Under the pieces are notes generated by a model, which did not search any database, had not been told where the DNA came from, and saw only the letters and a program-made list of their open reading frames with translations. A stretch of DNA of 37,667 nt, from assembly GCF_022346185.1 (NCBI RefSeq), contig NZ_JAKRMS010000026.1, positions 1-37,667 on the forward strand, read 5' to 3'. Shown in pieces: positions 1-8,871 of this stretch. This DNA is from Cellulomonas sp. ACRRI (GTDB lineage Bacteria; Actinomycetota; Actinomycetes; Actinomycetales; Cellulomonadaceae). Position 1 is the stretch's first letter, and the number at the start of each line of letters is the position of its first letter. A program made the position numbers and the translations under genes.

Positions 1-71
1 TTCGTGACCCGGTGGAACGAGCAGGCCCCGGCCCCGCCCGCCGGCGCCTGCTCGTTCCACCGGGTCACGAA
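1..71. repeat. Perfect 26-bp inverted repeat at window edge
   Basis: Positions 1-26 are the exact reverse complement of 46-71, with a 19-nt spacer. The left arm reaches the first base, so the repeat may continue outside. It lies inside the reading frame of the metallohydrolase gene, which is unusual for a terminator and raises the possibility of a fold-back assembly end. Confidence 0.95.
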
Positions 72-506
72 CGCCCCCAGGTGCAGGTCCTCGGCCCGCA
101 GCAGCGCGGCCGCGTCGGCGAGCGGCCGGTGCACGTGCAGGTCGCCGGACCACCACCCGTCCGCGGCGAGGTCGGCCCACCGCTCCGGGTCGCACACGAC
201 GCGCGCGCCGGCGGCCCCGACGTCGACGACCCGCTCGACCCGCCGGTGCTCCGGCCCGCGCTCCACGACGACCGTGCAGGCCCCGCGCGGCACGGGGACC
301 TCCGCGGTGCCGATGGAGAGGAAGTGCGCGGTGTACCCGGGCTCGATCGCGGAGCCGTCGGTGGGGTCGACGTCCATCCCGAGCACGCCCGGGCGGTCGT
401 CGGCGGTCCGGTCGCGGACGGCGTCCCCGGGCGCGTGCCACGCGCCGTCCTCTCCGCGGACGGTGACGCGCGCGGGGGTCCCGGTCTCGATCGTCAGCGT
501 CGGCAC
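1..506 (-). CDS. CehA/McbA-like PHP-domain metallohydrolase, 5' part only
   Basis: About 168 N-terminal codons are visible; the gene runs off the left edge. The N-terminal ~100 residues look like a beta-rich lead-in domain, followed by GWWSGDLHVHRP and LLRAEDLHLGAF, the H-x-H metal motif and following helix of PHP-type hydrolases in the CehA/McbA family (carbaryl hydrolase relatives, usually acting on ester, amide or phosphoester bonds; substrate here unknown). The GTG start is chosen because a TACGGT box lies 6 nt upstream, the leaderless arrangement repeated in this window. The last ~24 visible codons lie in a perfect inverted repeat, so the reading after TRWNEQ may be artefactual. The family call rests mainly on one motif block. 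Confidence 0.7.
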   Translation of the reverse strand, partial: MPTLTIETGTPARVTVRGEDGAWHAPGDAVRDRTADDRPGVLGMDVDPTDGSAIEPGYTAHFLSIGTAEVPVPRGACTVVVERGPEHRRVERVVDVGAAGARVVCDPERWADLAADGWWSGDLHVHRPLADAAALLRAEDLHLGAFVTRWNEQAPAGGAGACSFHRVT

Positions 507-512
507 GCGTCG

Positions 513-518
513 ACCGTA
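513..518 (-). promoter_or_regulatory. -10 box, leaderless start of metallohydrolase
   Basis: TACGGT on the minus strand, 6 nt before the GTG at 506, fits a transcript that begins at or next to the start codon. No convincing -35 is seen. Confidence 0.6.
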
Positions 519-697
519 GCGAGCGTCCCGGGGCGTCCCGCAAGCGCGCCGTGACCAGAAGTTCACCGGATGATGGGCAGGCACCTCGCCGTTTCCCAGG
601 CCGTTCCCAGCAAGCGTGCCTAGCGTCGGGTGTCCTACGCAGTGCGATCGGATTCAACCAAGGGGTCCCGGGGGCCGGGACCAGGGGAGGACGACCC

Positions 698-1192
698 ATG
701 GCGCACACCACCCGACGCCGCACGCTCGGCCTGATGTCCGGCCTGTCCGTCCTCGTGGCGCTGGCCGCCTGCAGCAACGCCGACGCGGCCACCGAGGACG
801 ACGCGCAGTCGTCCACCGGGTCCGACGCGGGCTCCGGCGGCACGGACGCGACGGCGGGGGCCGGGACCGACGGCACCGCCGGCTCGTCGACGGGCGAGTT
901 CACCGACGGCAGCTACACCGCCGAGGGCTCGTACTCCACGCCGGGCGGCGAGGAGTCGATCTCGGTCGACCTCACCGTCGCCGACGGCGTGGTCACCGAC
1001 GTCACGGTCACCCCCGAGGCGACCGGCGGCAACGCGGCCCGCTTCCAGGACGAGTTCGCCTCCGGCATCGCCGACGAGGTCGTGGGCCAGGAGCTGGCCG
1101 GGCTGTCCGTCGACAAGGTCTCCGGCTCCTCGCTGACCGGCGACGGGTTCAACGCGGCGCTCGACCAGATCCGCGCCGATGCCGCGGCCTGA
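698..1192 (+). CDS. FMN-binding domain lipoprotein
   Basis: 164 aa. An RRR-containing signal peptide ends in the lipobox ALAAC (Cys25), so the product should be anchored on the outer face of the membrane. Residues ~27-66 are a Gly/Ser/Thr/Asp linker. Residues ~67-164 resemble the FMN_bind domain (NqrC/RnfG-like): DGSYTAEGSY, a VADGVVTDVTV strand pair, and VSGSSLTGDGF near the end. In NqrC/RnfG the S-G-A-T motif carries FMN covalently on Thr; here the motif reads S142-G-S-S145, so Ser would be the acceptor. The start at 698 is preceded by GGGGAGG at 684-690. It overlaps apbE by 14 nt, the enzyme class that attaches this flavin. Likely role: extracytoplasmic one-electron carrier. Confidence 0.85.
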   Translation: MAHTTRRRTLGLMSGLSVLVALAACSNADAATEDDAQSSTGSDAGSGGTDATAGAGTDGTAGSSTGEFTDGSYTAEGSYSTPGGEESISVDLTVADGVVTDVTVTPEATGGNAARFQDEFASGIADEVVGQELAGLSVDKVSGSSLTGDGFNAALDQIRADAAA

Positions 1193-2075
1193 CGCCACCG
1201 TCGCGTTCGACGCGATCGGCACCCGCTGGTCGATCGACACCGCCGAGCCGCTCCCGGAGGTCGTGCTCGGCGCGGTGCGGGACCGGATCGACCGGTTCGA
1301 CCGGGACTGGTCGCGGTTCCGCGACGACTCCTGGGTGGCGGAGGTCGCGCGCGGCGGGGCGGGCCGGTACCGGCTGCCGGGCGACGCCGGTCCGCTGCTC
1401 GACGCGTACGACGCCGCGGCCCGGTGCACCGACGGCGCCGTCACCCCGCTGGTCGGCCGGGCGCTGGAGGAGCTGGGCTACGACGCGGCCTACACGCTGC
1501 GCCCGCGCCGGGACGCCGCCGGGTCGCTGGTGACGGCGCCCGCCCCTGACTGGCGCTCCGCTGCCCGGCGCGACGGCGCGACGCTGGTGCTCGACGAGCC
1601 GGCGCTGCTCGACGTCGGCGCGGGCGGCAAGGGCTACCTGGTCGACCTGGTGTCCGGCGTGCTCGCGGCCCACGGGATCGCGGAGCACGTGGTGGACGCG
1701 GGCGGGGACCTGCGGGTGGCCGGGCTCGGCGCCGGCCCGCTGACCGTCGCCCTGGAGGATCCCCGGGACACGACGCACGCGCTCGGCGTGCTCCGGCTCG
1801 CGGACGGCGCCCTGTGCGGGTCGGCGACGAACCGGCGCGCCTGGGGCGAGGGCCTGCACCACGTGGTCGACGCCCGCACCGGCTCGCCGACCTCCGGCGT
1901 GCTGGCCACCTGGGCGGTCGGGGAGTCGGCCCTGGCCGCCGACGTCGCCGCGACCGCGCTGTTCTTCGCCGAGCCGGACCTGGTGGCGTCCCGGTTCGGC
2001 GTCCGCTACGTGGTGCTGCGCGCCGACGGGAGCCTGCGCTGGTCCCTCGGCCTGGACGGGGAGGTGTTCGCGTGA
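1179..2075 (+). CDS. apbE: FAD:protein FMN transferase (ApbE family)
   Basis: 298 aa. ApbE enzymes split FAD and attach FMN through a phosphoester bond to Ser/Thr of target proteins. Family signatures visible are LDVGAGGKGYLVDLV (the D-x-G-x-x-x-K-G-Y region that binds FAD/Mg), VVDAGGDLRVAG, the GSATNRRAW segment, HHVVDARTG, and a late AADVAATALFF. No signal peptide is obvious, although many ApbE proteins are exported. The ATG lies inside the end of the FMN-lipoprotein gene and the stop overlaps the next start (GTGA), so the three genes are translationally coupled; the lipoprotein upstream is the obvious substrate. Confidence 0.92.
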   Translation: MPRPDATVAFDAIGTRWSIDTAEPLPEVVLGAVRDRIDRFDRDWSRFRDDSWVAEVARGGAGRYRLPGDAGPLLDAYDAAARCTDGAVTPLVGRALEELGYDAAYTLRPRRDAAGSLVTAPAPDWRSAARRDGATLVLDEPALLDVGAGGKGYLVDLVSGVLAAHGIAEHVVDAGGDLRVAGLGAGPLTVALEDPRDTTHALGVLRLADGALCGSATNRRAWGEGLHHVVDARTGSPTSGVLATWAVGESALAADVAATALFFAEPDLVASRFGVRYVVLRADGSLRWSLGLDGEVFA

Positions 2076-3586
2076 GCGCGTTCGCGCGGCTGGACGAGCG
2101 GCTCGGCCGCGTCACGATGTACCGGCTGCTGACCCTGGGGCTGTCGGCCCTCGCGGTCGTGGCGCTGGTGCTCGCGGTGATCGACGTGATCTTCCTCGAC
2201 CCCGGGGCGATGCTGGTCAGCGCGGCGGTCGCCGTGGCGGCGTCGGTGGCGAGCGCCTGGGGTGCCGCGCTGGCGTTCCGCACCCGCCCACACACCGAGT
2301 CGGCGATCATCACCGGCCTGATCCTGTTCTTCCTGTTCTGGCCGACCCTCGAGGTCCGGTACCTCGGCACGCTCGCCCTCGCCGCGCTGCTGGCGAACGC
2401 CTCCAAGTACGTCCTGGCCTGGCGCGGCCGGCACCTGTTCAACCCCGCGGCGGTCGGCGCGCTGCTGGTCGGGCTGACCGGCTGGGACGCGACGACCTGG
2501 TGGGTGGCGGACCGCTGGCTGCTGGTGCCGGTGCTGCTGCTGACCCTCGTGGTGGTCGTCCGGACGCGGCGCTACGCGCTGGTCGGCACGTTCGTCGGGG
2601 TCGCGGTGCTGGCCGTCGCGATCCGGCTGGTGGCCGAGGGGTCCGCGCCGTGGCCGGCGGTCCAGACGGCCGTGGTGTCCTACCCGATCCTGTTCCTCGG
2701 CGGCGTCATGCTGACCGAGCCGCTGACCCTGCCGCCGCGCCGCCGGCAGCAGCTGGTCGAGGCGGTCGTCGTCGGCGCCCTGATGGCCGTGTCGTACCAC
2801 GTCGGGCCGCTGTACAGCACGCCGGAGGCGGCGCTGGTCGTCGGCAACCTGCTCGGCTTCGCCTGGGGCCAGCGCGGCGCCGTCCGGCTGACGCTGACCC
2901 GGTCGACCCGGCTCACGCCGCGCACGGTCGAGCTCGCGTTCCGCGCCGACCGGCCCGTGCGGTTCCGCCCCGGGCAGTACGTCGAGCTGACCGTCCCGCA
3001 CCCCCGGCCGGACGCCCGCGGCACCCGGCGGGTGTTCAGCGTGTCCTCGGCGCCGTCGGCGGGCGAGCTCACCGTAGCGCTGACCGTGCCCGAGCGGCCG
3101 AGCACGTTCAAGCGGGCGCTGGCGGCGCTCCCGGTCGGGTCCCGGGTGCGGGCGACCGGCCTGGGCGGCGACTTCGTGCTGCCCGACGACGCGGACCGGC
3201 CGGTGCTGCTGGTGGCCGGCGGCATCGGGATCACGCCGTTCGCGTCCCAGCTCGGCGCGCTGGCGGCGGCGGGGGAGCGCCGGGACGTGGTGCTGGTGCA
3301 CGCCGTCACCGACCACGCCGACCTCGCCTACGCCGACGTGGCGCGGGCGGCGGGCGCACGGGTGCTCGTGCTGTCGCCGACGCCGGAGCTGGACGGGCTG
3401 CCGGCCGGGGCGGTGCACCTGGGCGAGCGACGGCTGAGCGTCGAGGGGCTGGCCGAGGCGGTGCCGGACCTGGCGCAGCGCGACGCCTACGTGTCGGGGC
3501 CGCCGGCGATGGTCGACGGGACGCGGGCGCTGCTGCGGCGCGCGGGGGCGCGGCGGGTGCGGACGGACGCGTTCAGCGGGTACTGA
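2072..3586 (+). CDS. RnfD/NqrB-like membrane domain fused to ferredoxin-NADP reductase module
   Basis: 504 aa. Residues ~15-265 form several hydrophobic helices with RnfD/NqrB-type signatures (FNPAAVGALL near 123, MLTEPLTLPP near 213). Residues ~270-504 are an FNR-type flavoreductase: an FAD-binding barrel with RVFS (320-323, the RxYS motif) and an NAD(P)-binding half with AGGIGITPF (382-390) and AYVSGPPAMV near the C terminus. Fusion of these two parts suggests one polypeptide taking hydride from NAD(P)H in the cytoplasm and passing electrons through the membrane. The GTG overlaps the apbE stop. I see no SGAT-type covalent flavin motif in the membrane half. The acceptor is presumably the flavinylated lipoprotein encoded first in the operon. 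Confidence 0.88.
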   Translation: MSAFARLDERLGRVTMYRLLTLGLSALAVVALVLAVIDVIFLDPGAMLVSAAVAVAASVASAWGAALAFRTRPHTESAIITGLILFFLFWPTLEVRYLGTLALAALLANASKYVLAWRGRHLFNPAAVGALLVGLTGWDATTWWVADRWLLVPVLLLTLVVVVRTRRYALVGTFVGVAVLAVAIRLVAEGSAPWPAVQTAVVSYPILFLGGVMLTEPLTLPPRRRQQLVEAVVVGALMAVSYHVGPLYSTPEAALVVGNLLGFAWGQRGAVRLTLTRSTRLTPRTVELAFRADRPVRFRPGQYVELTVPHPRPDARGTRRVFSVSSAPSAGELTVALTVPERPSTFKRALAALPVGSRVRATGLGGDFVLPDDADRPVLLVAGGIGITPFASQLGALAAAGERRDVVLVHAVTDHADLAYADVARAAGARVLVLSPTPELDGLPAGAVHLGERRLSVEGLAEAVPDLAQRDAYVSGPPAMVDGTRALLRRAGARRVRTDAFSGY

Positions 3587-3636
3587 GCCGGGGGTGGCGC
3601 GGGCCCGACGCCGCTGCCGGGCCGCCCGGCGGCGCG

Positions 3637-3642
3637 TAACCT
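3637..3642 (+). promoter_or_regulatory. -10 box, leaderless start of ketopantoate reductase-like gene
   Basis: TAACCT ends 7 nt before the GTG at 3650, placing the likely transcript start on the start codon. A short GC hairpin (3616-3621 with 3625-3630) just upstream may end the previous operon. Confidence 0.65.
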
Positions 3643-3649
3643 CGCCGGT

Positions 3650-4549
3650 GTGACCTCGAGCGCACCCCCTGCCACGACCGCCCTCGTCGGCCCCGGTGCC
3701 ATCGGCACCACCGTCGCCGCGGCCCTGCACGAGAGCGGACGGACGCCGCGGCTGTACGGCCGCACGCCGCGTGACCGCCTGGTGCTGCGGACGGGGGAGG
3801 GCACGGTCGTGGTGCCCGGGCCGGTCCGGACGGACCCGCGGGAGGTCCGCGCCCCCGTCGACCTCGTGCTGCTCGCGGTCAAGGCGACCCAGGTCGAGGG
3901 CGCGGCACCGTGGCTGTCGGCGCTGTGCGGCCCGGGCACGGTGGTGTGCGTGCTGCAGAACGGCGTCGAGCAGGTGCCGGTCGTGGCGCCGCTGGCCGGC
4001 GGGGCCGAGGTGCTGCCCGCCGTGGTCTGGTTCCCGGCGGTGGCCGAGCCCGACGGGTCGGTCCTGCTGCGTGGCGAGCCCCGGCTCACGCTGCCGGACG
4101 TGCCCGCGGCGGCGGTCGTCCACGACGCGCTGCGCGGCAGCAGGTGCGCTGTCGACCTCACCGCGGACTTCCCCACGGTGGCGTGGCGCAAGCTGCTGCA
4201 GAACGCCGCCGCGGGCCTCATGGTCCTGACCGGGCGACGCTCCGCCGCGTTCCGCCGGGACGACGTCGGCGACCTGGCGCTGCGCTACCTGCGGGAGTGC
4301 CTGGCGGTCGCCCGGGCGGAGGGCGCGGCGCTCGGGGACGACGTGCCCGAGGCGATCCTCGACGGCTTCCGGTCGAACCCGCCCGACCTGGGGACGTCGA
4401 TCCTCGCCGACCGCGAGGCCGGGCGGCCGCTCGAGTGGGACGCCCGCAACGGCGTCGTGCTGCGCCGCGCCCGGGCGCACGGCATCCCGACGCCCGTGGG
4501 CGACGTGCTGGTCCCGCTGCTGGCGGCGGGGAGCGACGGCCCGGGCTGA
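3650..4549 (+). CDS. 2-dehydropantoate 2-reductase-like oxidoreductase
   Basis: 299 aa, the family's usual length. The N-terminal Rossmann fold shows G14-P-G16-A-I-G19 for NADPH, followed by VLLAVKATQ and LQNGVEQ (Asn104) as in ApbA/PanE proteins. The C-terminal helical domain has WRKLLQNAA with Lys181 at the catalytic position, and a TSILADREAGRPLEWDARNG block matching the family substrate-binding Glu region. The family reduces ketopantoate to pantoate in CoA synthesis, but paralogues act on other 2-keto acids, so no gene symbol is given. It stands alone, with a leaderless GTG, and converges on the Rid gene with 15 nt between stops. Confidence 0.85.
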   Translation: MTSSAPPATTALVGPGAIGTTVAAALHESGRTPRLYGRTPRDRLVLRTGEGTVVVPGPVRTDPREVRAPVDLVLLAVKATQVEGAAPWLSALCGPGTVVCVLQNGVEQVPVVAPLAGGAEVLPAVVWFPAVAEPDGSVLLRGEPRLTLPDVPAAAVVHDALRGSRCAVDLTADFPTVAWRKLLQNAAAGLMVLTGRRSAAFRRDDVGDLALRYLRECLAVARAEGAALGDDVPEAILDGFRSNPPDLGTSILADREAGRPLEWDARNGVVLRRARAHGIPTPVGDVLVPLLAAGSDGPG

Positions 4550-4564
4550 GCGCCCGGGCGGCGC

Positions 4565-4930
4565 TCAGGGGGTTGCTGCCCCCCGGTGCGCCACCGCGTC
4601 GAGCTGGAACCGCAGCCCTTCGTGCGCGAACGCCGTCTGGATCGACTTCCGGGCCGGGTACCCGGCGGTGAACCGCTCCCGGAACACAGCCTCCATCGCC
4701 GGGATCTCCCAGATGTCCGCGAACAGGGCGTCGACCTGCACCACCTCGGCGAGCGACAGCCCGATCGTCGCGAGCCGCGCCTCCAGGGTGTCGAGCGCGC
4801 CGTGCACCTGCTCGGCGGTCGTACCGGTGGTGCGGCCGACGCAGTAGGAGACGAACACGAGACCACCGGCCTCGACCATGCCGGCGTGAGCCCAGCCCTC
4901 GTGGATCTCGTGCCGGGTGATCGCGTCCAT
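4565..4930 (-). CDS. Rid-family protein, divergent (non-canonical active site)
   Basis: 121 aa. Chorismate-mutase-like Rid fold is recognised from GLVFVSYCVGRTTGTTAEQVHGALDTLEARL..., a VQVDALFADI strand, PARKSIQT and RFQLDAVAH. Canonical RidA proteins hydrolyse 2-aminoacrylate and related imines using an Arg (PAR motif, kept here) and a Glu in the VEIDVVA strand; this protein has Gln at that place (FQLDAVA). It therefore probably belongs to a different Rid subgroup with another substrate. The start at ATG 4930 is chosen over an upstream in-frame ATG at 4996 because TACGGT lies 7 nt upstream of it. Contrast with the canonical RidA at 25261-25638. Confidence 0.83.
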   Translation of the reverse strand: MDAITRHEIHEGWAHAGMVEAGGLVFVSYCVGRTTGTTAEQVHGALDTLEARLATIGLSLAEVVQVDALFADIWEIPAMEAVFRERFTAGYPARKSIQTAFAHEGLRFQLDAVAHRGAATP

Positions 4931-4937
4931 GCCGCGG

Positions 4938-4943
4938 ACCGTA
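4938..4943 (-). promoter_or_regulatory. -10 box, leaderless start of Rid-family gene
   Basis: TACGGT on the minus strand, 7 nt before ATG 4930; decides the start codon. Confidence 0.6.
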
Positions 4944-4973
4944 CCGCCGACCCGGGGGCCGGTGAGGGAAGAC

Positions 4974-5027
4974 GGGTGGGGCGTCCGGCCCGACACGCCG
5001 GCGCATGTCGGGCAGAACGCCCCACCC
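4974..5027 (-). terminator. Two-part stem-loop terminator after fabF
   Basis: Outer arms 4974-4984 and 5017-5027 pair perfectly over 11 bp; inner arms 4989-4995 and 5006-5012 pair over 7 bp. It begins 30 nt after the fabF stop, and no T-run follows, as usual in high-GC actinobacteria. It would separate the fab operon from the Rid gene promoter. Confidence 0.75.
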
Positions 5028-5056
5028 GGGCGATCGCGAGGGTCGAAGGACCCGGG

Positions 5057-6295
<1,239 letters not shown>

Positions 6296-6359
6296 GAGGT
6301 GCTCCTGGGGTGTCGGGTGCGGCTGGTGGTGCGGGGGTGACCCGGCGGCTGCCGGGACG

Positions 6360-6437
6360 CGACCGGGGTCCGCGCCGCGGGAGCGCTGGGCTCCCGGACG
6401 CCGCGCGGAGGCGGCGGCGCGGCGCGGACCCCGGTCG
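6360..6437 (-). terminator. Long hairpin between acpP and fabF (attenuator candidate)
   Basis: Perfect 19-bp arms at 6360-6378 and 6419-6437, with an inner 6-bp stem (6378-6383 with 6391-6396). It starts 7 nt beyond the acpP stop and lies inside the operon. It may act as a partial terminator or an RNA-stabilising 3' structure that leaves acpP mRNA in excess over fabF. Strand is given by the operon; the structure itself is symmetric. Confidence 0.7.
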
Positions 6438-6443
6438 GGTGTC

Positions 6444-6692
6444 TCAGGCCTGGGCGTTCGAGATGAACGACACCGCGTCGCCGACGGTCGCGAGGTTCTT
6501 GACCTCGTCGTCCGGGATGCGGACCTCGAACTTCTCCTCGGCCAGGGTCACGATCGTCATCATCGACAGGGAGTCGATGTCGAGGTCGTCCGTGAACGAC
6601 TTCTCGGGCAGGACCGAGTCGGTCGGCAGGCCGGTCTCCTCGCTGACGATCTCGGCCAGGCCGGCCAGGATCTCCTGCTCGCTGTGCGCCAT
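6444..6692 (-). CDS. acpP: Acyl carrier protein
   Basis: 82 aa, acidic four-helix carrier of the growing acyl chain. The DLDIDSLSMM motif carries the phosphopantetheine serine, Ser41. The start at 6692 follows AAGGAG with 7-8 nt spacing; a longer reading frame upstream has no such support. It lies between fabH and fabF in the usual actinobacterial order. Confidence 0.97.
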   Translation of the reverse strand: MAHSEQEILAGLAEIVSEETGLPTDSVLPEKSFTDDLDIDSLSMMTIVTLAEEKFEVRIPDDEVKNLATVGDAVSFISNAQA

Positions 6693-6781
6693 CGGTGTCT
6701 CCTTGGTTGTGTGCTGCGCCCCACCGTGAGGTGCGGCGACGGTCGTGCGGTCGATGAACGGTACTGCGGTCGCGCGGCCCG

Positions 6782-7786
6782 TCAGGGCAGCACGACCACC
6801 TGGGCGGCGTAGACGAGGCCCGCGCCGAAGCCGATCTGGAGCGCCAGGTCGCCGCTCTTCGCCTGGCCCTCGCGGATCAGGCGCTCCGTGGCCAGGGGGA
6901 TGGAGGCGGCCGACGTGTTGCCGGTGTCGGCGATGTCCCGGCCGACCGCGACGGTCTCGGGCAGCTTCAGCTGCTTGATCATCTGGTCGATGATCCGCAT
7001 GTTCGCCTGGTGCGGGATGAACGCGTCGATCTGGTCGGCGGTGACGCCCGCGGCCGCCAGCGCCTTCTCGGCGACCGGGGCCATCTGCCAGACGGCCCAC
7101 TTGAAGACGCTCGGGCCCTCCTGGCGCAGCGTCGGCCAGCCGGCGCCCTTGTCGCGGGTGTCCAGCCAGGAGTGGGTCTGCCGGATGGCCTGCGCCTGCG
7201 AGCCGTCCGAGCCCCACACCGTCGGGCCGATGCCGGGGAAGTCCGACGGGCCGATCACGACCGCGCCCGCGCCGTCGCCCAGCAGGAAGGAGATGGACCG
7301 GTCCGTCGGGTCGACGAACTCGCTCATCTTCTCCGCGCCGATGACCAGCACGTTCCGGGCGGTGCCGGCGCGCACCAGGGCGTCCGCCTGGCCGATGCCG
7401 TAGCAGTAGCCCGCGCACGCGGCCGACACGTCGAACGCGGCGGCCGGGGTCGCCCCGAGGCGGTCGGCCAGGATCGCGGCGCCCGACGGCGTCTGGTGGA
7501 AGTAGGTGACGGTCGCCAGGATGACGGCGTCGATGTCCGCGCCCGTCAGGCCCGCGTTCGCGATCGCCTCCCGCGCGGCCGTCTCGGCCAGGTCGAGCAC
7601 GTCGGTGCCGGCGCCCGCGCGCACGCGGGTCACCATGCCGGTGCGCTGCCGGATCCACTCGTCGGAGGAGTCGATCGGGCCGACCAGGTCGTCGTTCGGG
7701 ACGACGTTCTCGCCGCGGGCGGCCCCCAGGCCGAGGATCCGCGTGTGGGCGGGGCCGGTGGCCTGGGTCAGGGTGGGGCGGGTCAC
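6782..7786 (-). CDS. fabH: Beta-ketoacyl-ACP synthase III
   Basis: 334 aa. Starts fatty-acid synthesis by joining an acyl-CoA primer with malonyl-ACP; in actinobacteria it usually accepts branched primers. The triad is visible: Cys124 in SAACAGYCYG, His259 in IPHQANMRIID, and Asn290 in DTGNTSAASIP. The ATG overlaps the fabD stop by 4 nt (ATGA), so the two are coupled. An 89-nt gap separates it from acpP. Confidence 0.96.
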   Translation of the reverse strand: MTRPTLTQATGPAHTRILGLGAARGENVVPNDDLVGPIDSSDEWIRQRTGMVTRVRAGAGTDVLDLAETAAREAIANAGLTGADIDAVILATVTYFHQTPSGAAILADRLGATPAAAFDVSAACAGYCYGIGQADALVRAGTARNVLVIGAEKMSEFVDPTDRSISFLLGDGAGAVVIGPSDFPGIGPTVWGSDGSQAQAIRQTHSWLDTRDKGAGWPTLRQEGPSVFKWAVWQMAPVAEKALAAAGVTADQIDAFIPHQANMRIIDQMIKQLKLPETVAVGRDIADTGNTSAASIPLATERLIREGQAKSGDLALQIGFGAGLVYAAQVVVLP

Positions 7787-8763
7787 TTCGCGGTCTCCCG
7801 GGAGTCGTCGGTCGTGGGCGCGGCGCCGGGGGTCGCGGTGTGGCGGGCGACGAGGTCCCGGGCGGCGGGCAGGTCGGCCGGCGAGGTGATCGCGACCGTC
7901 TCCACCCCGGGCAGGCTACGCCGGGCCAGGCCCTTGAGCACACCACCGGGGGCGAGCTCCAGCAGGCCCGTCACGCCGAGCTCGAGGAGGGTCGCCTGGC
8001 ACAGGTCCCAGCGCACCGGCGAGGCGATCTGGGACACCATGCGGGCCACGACGTCGGCGCCGGCGACGTCGGGCCCGAGGGCCGAGCCGTCCGCGTTGGT
8101 GAGCAGGGTCACGCGGGGCGACGCGGCCGGGGTCTGCGCGGCGACGGCGGCGAACGCGTCGCGCGCCGGGTGCATGAACGGGGTGTGGAACGCGCCGGCG
8201 ACCTGGAGCGGCACGACCCGGGCGCGGGCCGGCGGGTTCTCGGCGAACCGGGCCAGCGCGTCCTGCGCGCCGGCGGCGACGACCTGCCCGCCGCCGTTGA
8301 CGTTGGCGGGCCACAGCCCGGCCGCCTCGATCGCGGCGAGGACCTCGTCCGGGTCGCCACCCAGGACGGCGGTCATGCCGGTGGGCTCCGCGGCGGCGGC
8401 CTCGGCCATGAACCGGGCGCGCTGCCCGACCAGGGCCACGGCGGCGGCGTCGTCGAGCACGCCCGCGACGGCCGCGGCGGCGAACTCGCCGACCGAGTGC
8501 CCCGCCGTGGCGCCGGCCGCGACCGGTCCGCCCTCGTCCTCCAGCGCGCGCAGCGCGAGGAGCGAGGTGGACACGATGAGGGGCTGGGCCACCGCGGTGT
8601 CGCGGATGGTGTCGGCGTCGGAGGTCGTCCCGTGGGCGGTCAGGTCGACTCCCGACGCCTCCGAGAAGGCCGCCAGGCGGTCGGCGGATCCGGGCAGCTC
8701 GAGCCAGGGCGCGAGCATGCCGGGGGTCTGGGCGCCCTGTCCGGGGCAGACGATCGCGAGCAC
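7783..8763 (-). CDS. fabD: Malonyl-CoA:ACP transacylase
   Basis: 326 aa. Transfers malonyl from CoA to ACP. The oxyanion motif CPGQGAQ is near residue 6, the nucleophile is Ser90 in GHSVGE, and the catalytic His is His193 in AGAFHTPFM. First gene of fabD-fabH-acpP-fabF. The GTG start at 8763 is the natural family start (LAIVCPGQG immediately after); a CAGAGT box 6 nt upstream could make it leaderless, but that is weaker than the other cases here. The short Pro/Ala/Thr-rich tail is not conserved in the family. Confidence 0.95.
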   Translation of the reverse strand: MLAIVCPGQGAQTPGMLAPWLELPGSADRLAAFSEASGVDLTAHGTTSDADTIRDTAVAQPLIVSTSLLALRALEDEGGPVAAGATAGHSVGEFAAAAVAGVLDDAAAVALVGQRARFMAEAAAAEPTGMTAVLGGDPDEVLAAIEAAGLWPANVNGGGQVVAAGAQDALARFAENPPARARVVPLQVAGAFHTPFMHPARDAFAAVAAQTPAASPRVTLLTNADGSALGPDVAGADVVARMVSQIASPVRWDLCQATLLELGVTGLLELAPGGVLKGLARRSLPGVETVAITSPADLPAARDLVARHTATPGAAPTTDDSRETAK

Positions 8764-8871
8764 CCGACCACTCTGCCGGTCCGCGCGCGCCGCGCCCGCT
8801 CACGACCCGCACACGGTTGCCGCGTCCGGCTTGTCCGGGTCCCACAACGCTCGCGGGGTCCCCGCGGGGCG

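Noticed and set aside
2006..4480. 824-codon minus-strand frame opposite the membrane fusion and reductase genes
   Set aside because: Both sense genes have strong motifs; the antisense frame is Arg/Pro/Gly-rich low complexity.
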